Part shown: positions 36,481 through 47,679 of the stretch, piece by piece | How positions within the stretch are numbered: position 1 is the first letter of the stretch | Layout: each line of letters opens with the position of its first letter | Source of the DNA: Saururus chinensis | Lineage: Eukaryota > Streptophyta > Magnoliopsida > Piperales > Saururaceae | Length of the DNA stretch: 64,000 nt | Direction: 5' to 3' | Assembly: GCA_035235625.1 (NCBI GenBank) | Contig: CP141148.1 | Location: 6,815,001 to 6,879,000 of the forward strand | Position numbers and translations under genes: made by a program | Notes under the pieces: model-generated | Databases searched by the model: none | What the model saw: the letters and a program-made list of their open reading frames with translations, nothing else | What the model was told of the DNA's origin: nothing

Positions 36481-37320
36481 ATTGCTTATGTTTAAGTATG
36501 CTTATGGTAGGAAAGTAATTAGAAATGAGATGTTATATGATTTGTAGATCTAATAGACTATGTTGATGTGTCATGGTTATTTTCTTATTTACCACTACTG
36601 TACCCAAAACCAAACTGAATTTTACTCACCCCACTTTCTGTGTTTTTGTTTTGGGGCTGCATGGTACGACATGTGGTCGGGCAAGATCCTCTATATGAGG
36701 AACGATCGAGGAGAGCTTCGAAGTAGGTGTGGATGCCTTTGGACCTTGTTATATTTTCTTATTTATGTTGTTATGATAATAGAACATCATGTATGGTGAT
36801 TCTTGTTTTAGACTCGTGTATATCTTATACTTTTAGATTTGTGTAAGACTTTCTAACTAGAGCCATGTGTGTTGGCTCTAAAGTATTATAAGTATATGGG
36901 TATATGGCTTATGGACTAATTTATAGTTAAAGTTCTCTTTTATTCTACTTATTTTCTCTTGCACAAAGGTTTAAAGGTGTTCGACTCCATATGTGTTAAG
37001 TACTAGCTAGAGGGGTTAAAGTCTTCCGCAATTCAACAATTTGTCTCCCCCGTGCACTTCGACCGTCCCTTGGACCGGGTTCGGCTTGGGTCAGGCAAGT
37101 GTCAATGTGTGACATTGATAGTGTACACGTTAGCAACTTAGCACTAATATTATTGTGTTAATGTGTGCTAGTGTGTGTATTGTCGATCTCATAGATAAAA
37201 GGCTCCCATGGATTTGTTATATTGGGCTCCTTGTTAGAATGCAGCATTAAAAGTGCTTCCTATTACTTACACCTCAATATAAAATAAAAGATTATTTATG
37301 TGTGCCCCTTTCCTTTATTT

Positions 37321-37915
37321 TTCATGGGCAGTTGCCCCAGAAAAGGCTATGTTGGCCATCAGCTGCACGGCTCTATCTAGACATGACCTTTGGCAGCTAC
37401 AGCCATGGGTGTAGATCGCTACGACCATTGCGATGGCATCTGGCTAGGTGGCACTGGTCAGAGCCACAACGACCATTGGCTTCCACCATGGCCAACAACC
37501 ATGTCGTGAGTTCAGGAACGAGACCAAGATCCTTGACAACATCCAATCCCCCTTCATCGTCTCTCTCTTGGGCTACTAAGTCGAGAAATAGAAGCAATTT
37601 TTGGTCTACAATTACATGCCCAATCGTAGCTTGTAGGAGGCCCTCTTGGCCGAAGAAGATGGGCTCCCTCTTCTCTGTTGGGTGAACCGATTTGAGATCA
37701 TCTTGGACGTGGCGCAGGGCCTTCATTTTATGCATTTGGAGTGTGATCCCCTGGTAGTCCATGACAACATCAAGCCCAACAATGTGTTGCTAAGTTGGGG
37801 TTTATGGGAAAAGATCTCATACTTTGGGTTCTTGAGGTTAAAGATGGAGGGCAATATGGGGATCAATTTCTTTAGTCAAGAGTTGGGCTGGACTCAGGAG
37901 ATGTGGAAAAACTAG
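37321..37915 (+). pseudogene. Receptor-like kinase pseudogene fragment
   Basis: Translation across frames gives FRNETKILDNIQSPFIVSLL, VYNYMPNRSL, LCWVNRFEIILDVAQGLHFM and VVHDNIKPNNVLL, the order of kinase subdomains IV to VIb of plant receptor-like kinases. The catalytic HRD/HGD-type motif reads HDN, and stop codons lie in the middle, for example after LLGY. The DFG region is SYFGFLRLK. It lacks subdomain I and the C-terminal lobe. It resembles the receptor-like kinase subgroup whose motif is HGDIKPSNVLL. The next 250 bases hold repeated GCCATGG words before the solo LTR at 38,169. Confidence 0.75.
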
Positions 37916-38168
37916 GAACTTTTAGGAAATCTTGTTGCAAGCCTGGACAATAAGGAAGGCGGTGCTAATCATGGCCACATATTGCCATTAACATGATTTC
38001 CATGGCTGACACCCACCCCAGCCATCAGCAAGATAGTCTGGCCATGGCCGGCCCATGGCTAGCCATGGCAAGAACTGCCTCTAGCTACATGGCTATGGCT
38101 GGCCGCGGCTATGACCAGATAAGTGTACAAAAAAGAAAAAATGTTGCTGACTTTCAGCTAGTCGACCT

Positions 38169-41100
38169 TGTAAGATCTCTAATTTAATTTGGTTTAATTT
38201 TTTTTAATTATGTGAATTTGTGTGGTTTTGCTTGTTTGCCGGTTTAACTCTAATAAGGTTTAATTTTATTTTTATTAGTATTAGTGGCAAACTATATTTA
38301 TCTAATTTTTACAAATTTTATGGCAATTTATCTTAATTTTTCCTTAATTATAGGAGTGAACCCCACGTGGCCCCATGTCCACGTTGGATGGCGTGCGACC
38401 CACTTGACCCTCTAAACTTCTATTTTTTATCTCATTAGGTTTGGGTGAGACTAAATTCATTTTTGGATTAAAAATAACCCTAATTAGCCACTTAGGACAT
38501 TTCGAGATATTTTACATCCCAACAGTTTGTGAACTCAACCCAAAACCCTTACTCTTTAAAGAAACCCTAGCCTATTTACCCAAATGGGGAAGATCTATGT
38601 TAGGAGGAAGGGAGTGCTCTACCCCCATTTCCTAAATAAGAAAATCGGATTAAGGTGTGTTTTCTTGCTCTAATCACCCATAATATTTCAATTTTGGTCT
38701 TAATCATTCTTATCATCATTTCCCTCATCATGATTCTTGATTTATTTCATTAAAAATCTAATTTTAAATTTTGATTTAAAACCCTAAATATGTAATTTTT
38801 ATTTTTAACCTAAAATTATCCTAGATCTACCTATTTTTAAGTTGATTTGAGCCTATTAGCTAATTTTAATTAAGTTTTTACAAAAATCCTAATTTTTGGG
38901 TAGGATTTTTTTAGGATTGAAATTTTTTTGTAGATCCAAAGGCTTCATAGAAGTAAGAGAGTTTTATCTTGTGTAGTTTTATCGTGATTGTGGATTTATA
39001 TGGGTTCTTGTTTCATGTTGAGATTTAATGGTGATTTATTGAAAATATGCGATTTATGGTTATTTTCTTTCGATTAAGCATGACAATGATTATATCTATC
39101 ATGTTCTAGGGCTTGATTTTGATTATATGATGTTCTATAGTAATTTTTGAATTTATTTAGAATTTTAGAATATTTTCGGTTTGAATTTCGGAAGGTTAAA
39201 GACGAACCAGGAAAAGTGAACTGTTCCAGCTAGTTGAACTGACTAGCAACCTTTAAAATAGTCAACCATTCGAATAAGTTGTCTGGCCATTCAAACGACC
39301 AAGCGATCTAAAGGCCAGGGCGTTCGAACGACAACACAATAGTTTTTCATTTTTAGCCTATTTTGTGGATTTTTAGTCATTTCTTATTTTCTTCTCATAA
39401 ATCTAATTCCTTATGACTATGATGAGTTACTATTATCTATAGATTCCACTATGAATGCATGAGAACTATTTTTGAATTATGTTTTAGCTTAAGCATGAAT
39501 ATGACTATACTTGTTTAGTTTTAGTATGATATTCTACTTGTTTCAAATCTATGTTTGATGATTTCTTCATAATTACTTTATGATTTCAGTAGGTCTTAGC
39601 CATGATAATTTATTTATGATTGCACATCACATTGATTTTAGGTGAATTATGCTTCACTTGTTCTAGCATAAGTTTGAACACTACCATACGTAGTATATTC
39701 TTGCTTATGATTACATGATTTTATTTATCACAAATGGACCATGTTACATGCTCATAGGGACTAATTTGAGTATGTCTAATCATGCTTACATTCGTTAAAC
39801 TTTGCTCACGTATGTATCAGGAGCATACATCATAAAAATGCTTTATAAGCAATGATTAATTGTGATTAACTATGTTGATTAGTTGGATACAATTGGATGT
39901 CATTGGTTATTAGATTAATCATTCGAAGATTTATCGAATCGGTTTTACATCCGAAAAGACATGGTTTTTGTTTTGCGTTCCTTTGAGAACATGGTGCCTC
40001 CTCGGATTGAGATGAGCTTATTTTCTATATGAGTTAAATTAATGAGTTATCTAGACCCTGAGAATTCAGGATGGTATATCCGTGCGCATGGGCTTACCAT
40101 GCTGCTCTAGTTTCATTTCTAAGAATTCAGACTTTCCCTAAAAGGTTTGTCCTAGGCGAGCAAGTTGCTCTAGCTTTCTTTCTTGAAATTTGGACCTTCC
40201 TTTCTAAGGATTGTCTTGAGTGAGCAGAGGTACCTTCCCAGTTAGGGAACCTACCTAAATCGCTCTAGTTTTTCTTTCTAGAAATTCAGACCTTCCTTTT
40301 TATGGATTGTCTTCGGCGAGTGGGTTTGATTGTTTTTCTCAATTTTAAGACATTCACGAATAATTATTGCATGTGTATGGGAAACAATGCTCATTAACAC
40401 AAGTTGTGTAAGAACAATGATACTTATGTCACGCATGTAATTATGGAAAGGATTTGCATGAATATATAGGATGGTGTGATTGATACACTTGATTTTGCAG
40501 GTGAATGTTTATATTGAGATATGGTTATGCATGATATGAATGTTGAAAATTGATTCATGGAGGATGTGATTGTTGTAATGAGATATATATGATTACACGT
40601 GATGTGTATATGTTTTATGAGCTATGGATAATCCCATGATGCATACGTAGCATGATTATGTGCTTATGGAATGTGGATTATATCATTATATGCAGGTGAC
40701 ATGATTATGTGTTTATGAAATGTGTTATATATCATGATATGCATGTGGTATGATTATAAGTATATGGAATATGTTTCACATGATGCACATGTGGCATGAG
40801 TATATATTTTTGAAATATGGATTATAATATGATGCACAGGTAGCATGGATATATGTGATTTGTCCTATAATGAATGAGTGTGGTGGATGAATATGTGATG
40901 AATGCTATATTGATAATGTTTGTGATATCATTATGAGTTTACTTTCCGTATTAAAACCCTCACTGAGCAAAAGCTCACCCCTTTTTATTTTGTAATTTTA
41001 TTTTGGGGCTATATGACATGCCATGTAGGTGCTTCGAATGGGCTCTACGTTGAGCATGAGGATAACCATGTACACTGAGAGGGGCTATGGTTGCATAAGC

Positions 41101-41431
41101 TTATGTTAGATTTGTTTATATTATGTTGAACTTATACTTTTGATTTCCTTCACACTATGTTTAGCCATGGTGGGCTTAGACTTGTTTAATCATTGTTGGC
41201 TTGTTTATGTGATAACTAGTTGATGTAGGCATATGTGGACTAAGACATTAATTAATAATCCTTTATTTTGCTCTATTTACTTGTGTACAAAGTGTTTGTG
41301 CTCTTACTCTGTTATGTGTTCACCCAAGGATGGATTAAATCTTCTGCATTTCAACTCTATTCGTTGTGCCACTTGTCACTTACTCCTTGGATTGGGATCG
41401 GGTCAGGGGTGACGTGTGCCGGGGCATGACA
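38169..41431 (+). mobile_element. Family-B solo LTR, plus orientation, 3.26 kb
   Basis: It starts TGTAAGATCTCTAATT and ends GCCGGGGCATGACA. Flanks are GACCT and GACGT, a 5-bp duplication with one change. It carries the family marks: the GTGGGGCC-type segment near 38,370, a palindrome-rich TTCGAACGAC patch near 39,230-39,340 and a ~57-bp array near 40,600-40,860. No internal genes remain, as expected after LTR-LTR recombination. Confidence 0.85.
40600..40865. repeat. ~57-bp degenerate tandem repeat in solo LTR
   Basis: About four units share CATGATTATGTG...TATGGAATGTG and ATATGCAGGTG-like words. It is older and more diverged than the 55-bp array at 28,460. Confidence 0.6.
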
Positions 41432-42436
41432 GACGTGATATGATTATTGGGATGGTCAATAAGCAAAATAACAAGGGGTGTTGAATAGTAAAAAAATTAA
41501 TTTTTTTTCAGGGAGTACTAAGTATTAGTTAGGAGGAAATAGATGTGTTTTTTTTAATTTGTTCAAATAATAAAACTTCTCTTTTTCGGTTACTACTTGA
41601 GTCAACATGTGAGGCATTTTGCAAGTTTTCAGTGAATATAAATGAGGCCAGTATGCCTAGGCATCTTGCTAATATTTTAAGATGACACTGCAATTTCTAG
41701 TAATTATTAGAGAAGCAAGTTATGCTATGTGAAATAGTGTTCTTTAGAGCAATTAAAAAGAAAAACTTTGCTATTCTTCACAGCCAAAGCATGATAAATT
41801 CTTTCGTTTAGATTTCTAACATCAGTGATGACATGAAGCAAAGCTCCATTCACTAACAATTTGTAGCATATATGCAGCCGTTCATTGCATGTTGACCATG
41901 CTTGTCCGTCCATTTATATTTATGATAAGCACAAAAGTTAAGCGTAGACCACTTAGTTCTCAAACCGAAGGTGGGTAATAGAAATATGATCAAAATATAA
42001 GTTAAAATAATAGTCAAATGGTTTTATCTCAAAATAGATAATAATAATAATGTTATAGAAAACATGTGAGAATTTGACATGTATGTTTGACAATCTTTTT
42101 ATGAAGGCTAAGTATGTGACTAATAGCAATCTAGTATTGATTAAAAATAATAATAACAATAAATATATAATTAGAGAACACAGACGATTGCAGTCACGGA
42201 TAGCCCTTGTCTGCAACCATCAGTACTAAGGATAGGCAAAAAAAATGTTCAGTTTAGGTGAAGACGGATATAGACACTAACGAAGAACAAACAAACGGAT
42301 GCATTTACACACCTACCAAAAAGGCTTGTGAGCGGAGACTATCACCCTCATCTACTTTTCCAATTTCATTCCTCCCTTTTCTCTCCATACATGGTTATCC
42401 ATGGATAATGATAACCATTATATCTTCTGGGAATCA
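41432..42436. other. Intergenic DNA, no gene recognised
   Basis: AT-rich. The minus-strand frame at 41,725-41,913 (62 codons) has no recognisable family. Nothing else structured was seen. Confidence 0.4.
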
Positions 42437-42597
42437 ATGTCTATGTCATCTTATGTAACCAAGCATAGCAAAAAAAATCTCATGAAAAGAAAATTAGAAA
42501 GCACATTAGGAATTTTATTCAAACTTCTGCAAAAGGTGCGTTATTGTGGCTAATGCCATTTCTCATTGGTAGAGCCATAAAGAGTGTTTTTTTGTTA
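42437..42597 (+). repeat. Copy of AKAP17-like intron 4 sequence
   Basis: The phrases GTCTATGTCATCT.ATGTA, AAAATTAGAAAGCACATT and TTCAAACTTCTGC, then GCCATTTCTCATTGGTAGAGCC, match 16,320-16,515 in the same order and orientation, with a gap of about 40 bases. No exon sequence is included. It may be a duplicated gene fragment or two copies of one interspersed repeat. Confidence 0.7.
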
Positions 42598-42629
42598 TTG
42601 TAATAGAATGTAAACTGAATAAATATATT

Positions 42630-42799
42630 GGATAGTGATATTTTTTACACTTTATTTTTCTACTAGGCCTTACACCACATATGATTAGATAGGGAAAAAT
42701 ATTTCTCATATTGTTAAATTGGACTCATTTTCTCTGTTCAATCAAAAGTAGTGTAAGACCTATAATGTAGAAAAATAGGGTGTAAGAATATTGTTTTTT
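42630..42799. mobile_element. 170-bp MITE with 8-bp target duplication
   Basis: AATATATT flanks both sides (42,622-42,629 and 42,800-42,807). The left arm and the reverse complement of the right arm share AATATT.TTACAC.CTATTTTTCTAC and TAGG.CTTACAC over about 46 bases at roughly 75% identity. The 8-bp duplication suits a hAT-like origin, but the tips are too diverged to classify, and an AT-rich 8-mer is weak evidence. Confidence 0.55.
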
Positions 42800-42807
42800 A
42801 ATATATT

Positions 42808-43930
42808 CAAGGTGTTCCCTTTGTAAGGTTTCTAATTGTGTGTAATGTGTATTTTACTTCTAAACGAAGCTCAACCTGTATTCATCCTACATAAGGTATG
42901 TTGGCTATAGTCGAAAACTTCCCTAATTCTAGAGCGATATTACCACTAGAAAGGAAACAAAGTCGGTTGGTTTTGATTAATGGTATCGTCATGGCCTTGG
43001 AGTTTGGGTGATAATCAAACTTCATAGAGCTTTTTCCATATTACCTAGCCTAAGATACAAATATTCCGTATTTCCTAGTTTTGTAAAAAACATTCTATAG
43101 AACTTGGGCTTACACGATATTTTTAAAAAAAAATAGACCAAAATACCCTTACAGCAAGGATTAGGGTTTAAAATCATGTAAACAAGTCGTGATGACACAT
43201 AAGCAAAGCGGAGATCGTGGCTCAGTGGCGATTTGTGATTTTCGCCCAGCGAATCCCATCAACAACGAATCATGATTTCTATCTGGTGATTTCTATAAGC
43301 ATCGCAAAAAGTGTTGTCGCTATTACCTATTCGCGACGTATAGCAAAAAGAGTCTCTGACAAGGCCTATTAGTGATGTATACATATGTGTCGCTAAATTA
43401 GCGACGCTTATTTTATAGCGTTGTTAATGATAAGTTATTAGCGACGCTTATTTATACGCCGCTAGTAGAAAAACCATTTTTTAAAAAATTTAAAAATAAA
43501 TTGTTAATCCTAAATATACAGTTAGCGCCGACAATTGCCATTTTACCTCAAGAGGTGTCTAATATACATGCTGCAATTTCCATATTTGCATGAGTTATTT
43601 GGAATTTTGTCGTAATAAATGCCTATTTCAAAATCACCCCTCTGCTATTGAGGATGCTCCTAATAAGAGAATTCCTGCTTTGCAGGACAAGCATAAAGAA
43701 GCCTTCCCTGTAAAACCTAATCACAACGTTAGATAATCATTGTTTCCCATTAATTTAATTTAAACTGCTAGGAAGTGGATAACATTATGTTTACTTCAAT
43801 AGTCCCCTGCAAGTGACCTCTTTGCCTCTTGGCACTCTTACCATGTTAGACAACCCTTAACCATGTTTCCCAATAGCTTAAGCTGTTAAAAACGGATTAT
43901 TAATATGTTAGTTCAATAGACACAGCAATG
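42808..43930. other. Intergenic DNA with GCGACGC-type repeats
   Basis: The phrase TTAGCGACGCTTATTT occurs twice at 43,397-43,455, with related GCGACGTA and GCGACA words from 43,240. Such repeats are typical of subterminal regions of plant CACTA elements, and CGCTAGTAGAAAAACC near 43,462 resembles a CACTA tip with one change, but no second end was found. The rest has no recognisable content. Confidence 0.3.
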
Positions 43931-43935
43931 ACAGT

Positions 43936-44260
43936 TTTGGACTTGCCTCCCTAATTCACCAAACTCAACTTTGATGAAGCATCACAGGGAACCCTTCCAT
44001 GGCTATTGCTGGAGCGATTTGCTGAAATTCTTCTAAACATAAACATTATCTGACCGGTGTATCAAGGCAAATTAGATACACCAATAGTACATTAGCAGAA
44101 GCACAGGCTTGCCTTGAAGGAATCAATTGCCAAAATAGTTGGAAGTAATACACGATGAAATTGAAGGAGACTCCCACAATCTCTCAACATTCCATACAGT
44201 GTTGTTCCTATTGTTGATTATATCAATGCTAAATCATCAGAATAGGGTCCCAAGTTCCAA
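43936..44260 (+). pseudogene. RNase-H-like (RVT_3 type) relic
   Basis: The plus strand gives LDLPP, a stop, then FTKLNFDEASQG, and further on in another frame STLAEAQACLEGI and KLEGDS. This order matches the RNase H domain found in plant non-LTR retrotransposons and their derivatives (KLNFDGASxGN ... AELxALxxGL ... ExDS). The first glycine after FD is changed to E, and stops and frameshifts break it. No reverse transcriptase was seen nearby. Confidence 0.55.
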
Positions 44261-44670
44261 CAAGCTTTCAAGTTCCACCATGGATCATGTTTAGTGCTGG
44301 ACATGTATTTGGTCTTATCACCAAGATCTATAAACACATCCTTCCCTATCTATAATTTTGTACCTTCTCATGTTTCCTCTTATGGTTCTTCTCTTGTTTT
44401 ACCTTCTGCAGAGTGTTGGTGTTGTGTTGTATGACCTTGAGGATTAGCAAAACAACATAAAAAAACCCACACATGGACAAGGATTTGGTAACTAGCAATT
44501 ACTCTATATTATTGGATTCATACAGAGCAGAGCAGAAATGAGGCAAAACTAGTTGGTTAAATTGAGCATATTAAATCGATCGACCCAACAAATTCAACTG
44601 AAAGTAGAAAAAATATGAATCCAAACTTTAATTCTGTCATCTTACATTCCATGATTTGCATTGCTTTGTA

Positions 44671-45635
44671 TCATATGAAGTCGGGATGAACGTCTTCCTC
44701 TACTCTTTCCCCATTGAGTCCACCTTGCACGAGATTATCATTATCTTCCCCCCAAGAGTCAGTCTCAATCAGCTTCCTATCTTCTTCCAAATAGTGGCTC
44801 CACTTCGATGCCTGTTGTGTCACTAGTGAATGCTTTGTTCTCTTCGAATCTGTTGAATGTGACATGCCTCGTCGCCACCACTTAAGAAGCTAAACAATTG
44901 TGCTAGGTTAAGATCAGTCTACAAACGGTAGTTTAATTTACCTTTTGGGTAGACGAGATTGTCCTTTCTTTTACCAAAGGTTGGCCTGAAGAATCTTGTC
45001 CCTCCGACAGCCTCCTTCGAGTTCAAACTGTGGTTAGAGATAGAAGAGTTTGTGTTCCCTCTCACACGCATTTTTCCGAACATCTGATTTGGATGAGACA
45101 ATTCAGTAGCGACTTCCATCTGTCCATCAGATTCAGCCCCTGAATTCAACGTCAGGTCGCAATTCAGTCAAAACCCACTAACCAAAAGAAAACAAAGCCC
45201 AATTTCAATCAATCAAAACCTTCAATCTCTTTCCCGTCTCCTGGGTCATCTAGATACTCCGTCCAATCAGTCCTCTTCGCCCCAAATTCGGCAAACAAAG
45301 GCACTTCAGGCAGCGCCACCTCCGGCAGAGGAGGAGGAGCCCCGGCCTCTGCGGACTGCCGGGACATGTTGAACTGCTGGACCACCAGCCGGACTTCCCG
45401 CGCCAGGAGGCTCCGGACAAAAACCTTCCGCACAGACTGCTTCTGGTGGCAGATGACACAGCTCCATTTGTTGCTGCTCCTCTTCTCCTGCTTCACCTGC
45501 AAAAAAAAAAATACAATGAACCAAGACAGAGACCAATGACCGGAGCGGGAGAGGAAAAAAGGAAAGAACGAGGCGGATTACCTGCATGGTGGAGCATTGG
45601 CAGCACTGGACGGCCACTAAGACAGTGGGCGCCAT
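44671..45635 (-). CDS. MRNIP: MRN complex-interacting protein (MRNIP), 4 exons, 235 aa
   Basis: Exons on the minus strand: 45,635-45,582; 45,496-45,220; 45,139-44,942; 44,849-44,671. Introns are 85, 80 and 92 bases, all GT-AG, and the spliced frame is 708 nt. The N-terminus MAPTVLVAVQCCQCSTMQ joined to VKQEKRSSNKWSCVICHQKQ is the conserved MRNIP domain, with paired CxxC motifs (C11/C14 and C31/C34) that could bind zinc. Further marks are QQFNMSRQ, DWTEYLDDPGD, RFFRPTFGKRK and the acidic tail DVHPDFI. In animals the protein binds MRE11-RAD50-NBS1 and supports the response to DNA breaks; the plant role is inferred. The exon-4 acceptor was chosen because the two nearer AGs do not keep the conserved C-terminal frame. 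Confidence 0.85.
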
Positions 45636-45722
45636 GCCGGCGGCGGAGTCCCAGCCAGAGAGAGGATGCGCGGGTGATGAGATGAGTGAGAAGGGGCGAT
45701 CTCCGTGTCGAGCAAATCAAAA

Positions 45723-45730
45723 TTTGGCGC
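45723..45730 (+). promoter_or_regulatory. E2F-type site upstream of MRNIP
   Basis: TTTGGCGC is an exact match to the E2F consensus TTTSSCGC (S is G or C), within the near-palindrome TTTGGCGCC. It is about 90 bases upstream of the MRNIP start codon. E2F sites are common in plant S-phase and DNA-repair gene promoters. Binding is inferred from the motif. Confidence 0.55.
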
Positions 45731-45779
45731 CTAAGTTCGAAATTGAGTCCCGTCAACCTGGGTGTCCGCACGATCGCCA

Positions 45780-47444
45780 TCGTGCAAACAGGCTAACAGG
45801 GTAGTAGGGGCATAAATAGGGTTGGTCACGACGACCAAATAGCCTTCCGTTTTTTTGTGTCCGCTAATAACTTATTTATTGACATTTTACTTCGAGAAAA
45901 TTATTTAAATAATAATTTTAAAAAAATATTTATTAAATTAACTTAATTTAAGGAAATAATTATTGCTATATAGGCGTCAGCTAAGTTGGTGTCTGTGTGG
46001 CTTTTAAAAAATATATATATATCATCCTTTAACGAAATTAAGTCTAAGTTGATTTTGTCCTTCCAGACGACGAAATCGCCATACTTCGTAATTTGGCCTT
46101 CAATTTGTCTAAACCAAATGCACATCCTTTAAAAAGGATGAAATCGTCTTTGTTTTTAACTCAACTCCACTTCTACGCTCGAGTTCATCATGCGCTCATT
46201 TATGCTCCGTGCTCGTTCCCTTTTTCGCCCCACCGCCATGCTTCATGTTTGAGCACTGCCACCCAAATCTCATCTTCCGTCTTGTTTCAAGTTTGCTTCC
46301 CCTAAATCTGGTAATGTCCTTAGCCCTAATTTAAATTTTGAGCGTTGATTGATTTCGGGAAACAGCTTCTTCCGGATCTGTCAAAGGTATAATATTTCCG
46401 GTTCTTGTTGTAAAATTTGAAAATATCAGTTGAATAGATAGGGAATTTATTGTTATACATCTAATTTCTAAAATATATGGACCAAGTGAAAAAAATAATA
46501 TAATTGAGTCGTGGGTTTTTTTCGCTATGCGGCTTTGTTTGACTCGTGAGCAACTTGGGTGATGCCTGTGATTGCGGGCTGTGACTTTAGGCTTCATTAA
46601 ATTGAAGACTAAAGAGCATCTCTAATCTCATACGCCAAATCCAATCTTAAATGATTTTTTTATTAAATTTTATTTTTTACTTAATTAATTAAAATAGAAA
46701 TAATGTAAAATTAACTGTTTAATTTGACATCCAATAGATACTCTTAATGCGAAAAAATAACCCAACAAATTCTAAATTAGTTAGTTTCTAAATTACTTTA
46801 TTTTAGGAGGAATGGCGCTAGGGGACCTCAAGCAAGGCTTCTAATTGCACCGTATCCATTCTATAATCACTCGTCTAATCAGCCCAATATGACTTATCAA
46901 GTCAGGCAGGGTCATATTGTCCTTGCAGTCCGAGGGTGACTATTGTTGAAGAAAATATAAAAGCAATGTATTTTTATGTATGAATAAGGATTACTATGTA
47001 ATTCTATTATAAAAAGTCAGCCCCTATTATCACATTTTCTATAGATTATTTGATTCTAACGTTTAGGAGCTTTGATTTTAACATTTATGAGGAAATTTTG
47101 ACTATTGGCCATATATTCGGGCAAGTCCCAGGCTTAGTCAGCTAGCTCTCAGGTATGTGATTTTTTCCTGTAATTTGCTTGGGTTTGTATGAGTTTTCTT
47201 TGAAATGGTGATTTAGTAAATAATTGCTAAAAAAAATTTCAAGATAGATAATTGGTTGAATTTGCTTAGTTTTTATTAATCGATAATTAGAGTGAAATGT
47301 CTAATTTATTATTTTATTGTTTGGTATTGCATATGTTTGTTAGCCTATATATATAACTGCTTAGTTGATAATCTCATGTTACGTTAAGTAAAGTAGTTAT
47401 TTTGAGACAATTGTTGAATCCAATTGTTTATGAATTGAGTAGAG
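45780..47444. other. Upstream of MRNIP and of the MULE; no other gene recognised
   Basis: AT-rich, with a more balanced stretch at 46,080-46,320. It should hold the MULE's 5' terminal inverted repeat and untranslated leader, but the other end of that element is not readable in this window, so the TIR cannot be confirmed. Confidence 0.35.
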
Positions 47445-47574
47445 ATGGCAAAAGAAATGGTTAGTTTTTACTTAACTATGACGGACGCACAGAAGGATTA
47501 TTAATTAAGAAACCGTCTACATATGATGAATTTGAGATGCAAGTAACTAGCAAAGTTGGGTGGGATCAAAGAAG
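47445..47574 (+). pseudogene. MULE transposase, N-terminal fragment
   Basis: An ATG opens MAKEMVSFYL, then after a one-base frameshift the frame reads YDGRTEGLLIKKPSTYDEF and EMQVTSKVGWDQ, typical of the N-terminal region of plant MuDR-type proteins. The gene is then cut by the gypsy element at 47,575-57,225 and resumes beyond it on the same strand. Linking the two parts rests on order, strand and family. Confidence 0.6.
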
Positions 47575-47641
47575 ATGGAAAATCACACAAAAGCAATTAA
47601 ACAAAATGAATTTAAACTGGTTCAAGATCAGGGATCTTACA
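47575..47641 (-). repeat. Remnant of the 3' LTR
   Basis: About 67 bases, from AATCACAC to GGGATCTTACA, match the right end of the 5' LTR near 57,160-57,225. The rest of this LTR is missing. Confidence 0.7.
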
Positions 47642-47659
47642 TCCTCCCCCAAATTTTGG
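47642..47659 (-). promoter_or_regulatory. Gypsy polypurine tract
   Basis: The minus strand reads TTTGGGGGAGGA directly before the LTR remnant. Confidence 0.8.
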
Positions 47660-47679
47660 TCCTCCAAAATTCACTAAAG

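Larger units (their letters stand above)
26315..37114 (+). mobile_element. Family-B LTR (plus orientation) split by nested insertions
   Basis: The left piece, 26,315-27,302, starts TGTAAGATCCCTAAACCC; the right piece, 36,206-37,114, ends GGTCAGGCAAGTGTCAATGTGTGACA-like with TGACA as its tip. The flanks are TTGAC and TTGAT, a 4-of-5 target duplication that ties the two pieces together. Compared with the solo LTR at 38,169-41,431, about 1.4 kb from the middle is missing. The gap holds a minus-strand gypsy fragment (27,303-31,376) and a family-A solo LTR (31,377-36,200). The TATATAAATA near 26,742 sits where the other copies have their promoter-like box. Confidence 0.75.

Noticed and set aside
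43190..43470. Possible CACTA transposon end
   Set aside because: Only GCGACG-type subterminal words and one imperfect tip were seen. No second terminus, 3-bp duplication or transposase supports a defined element.
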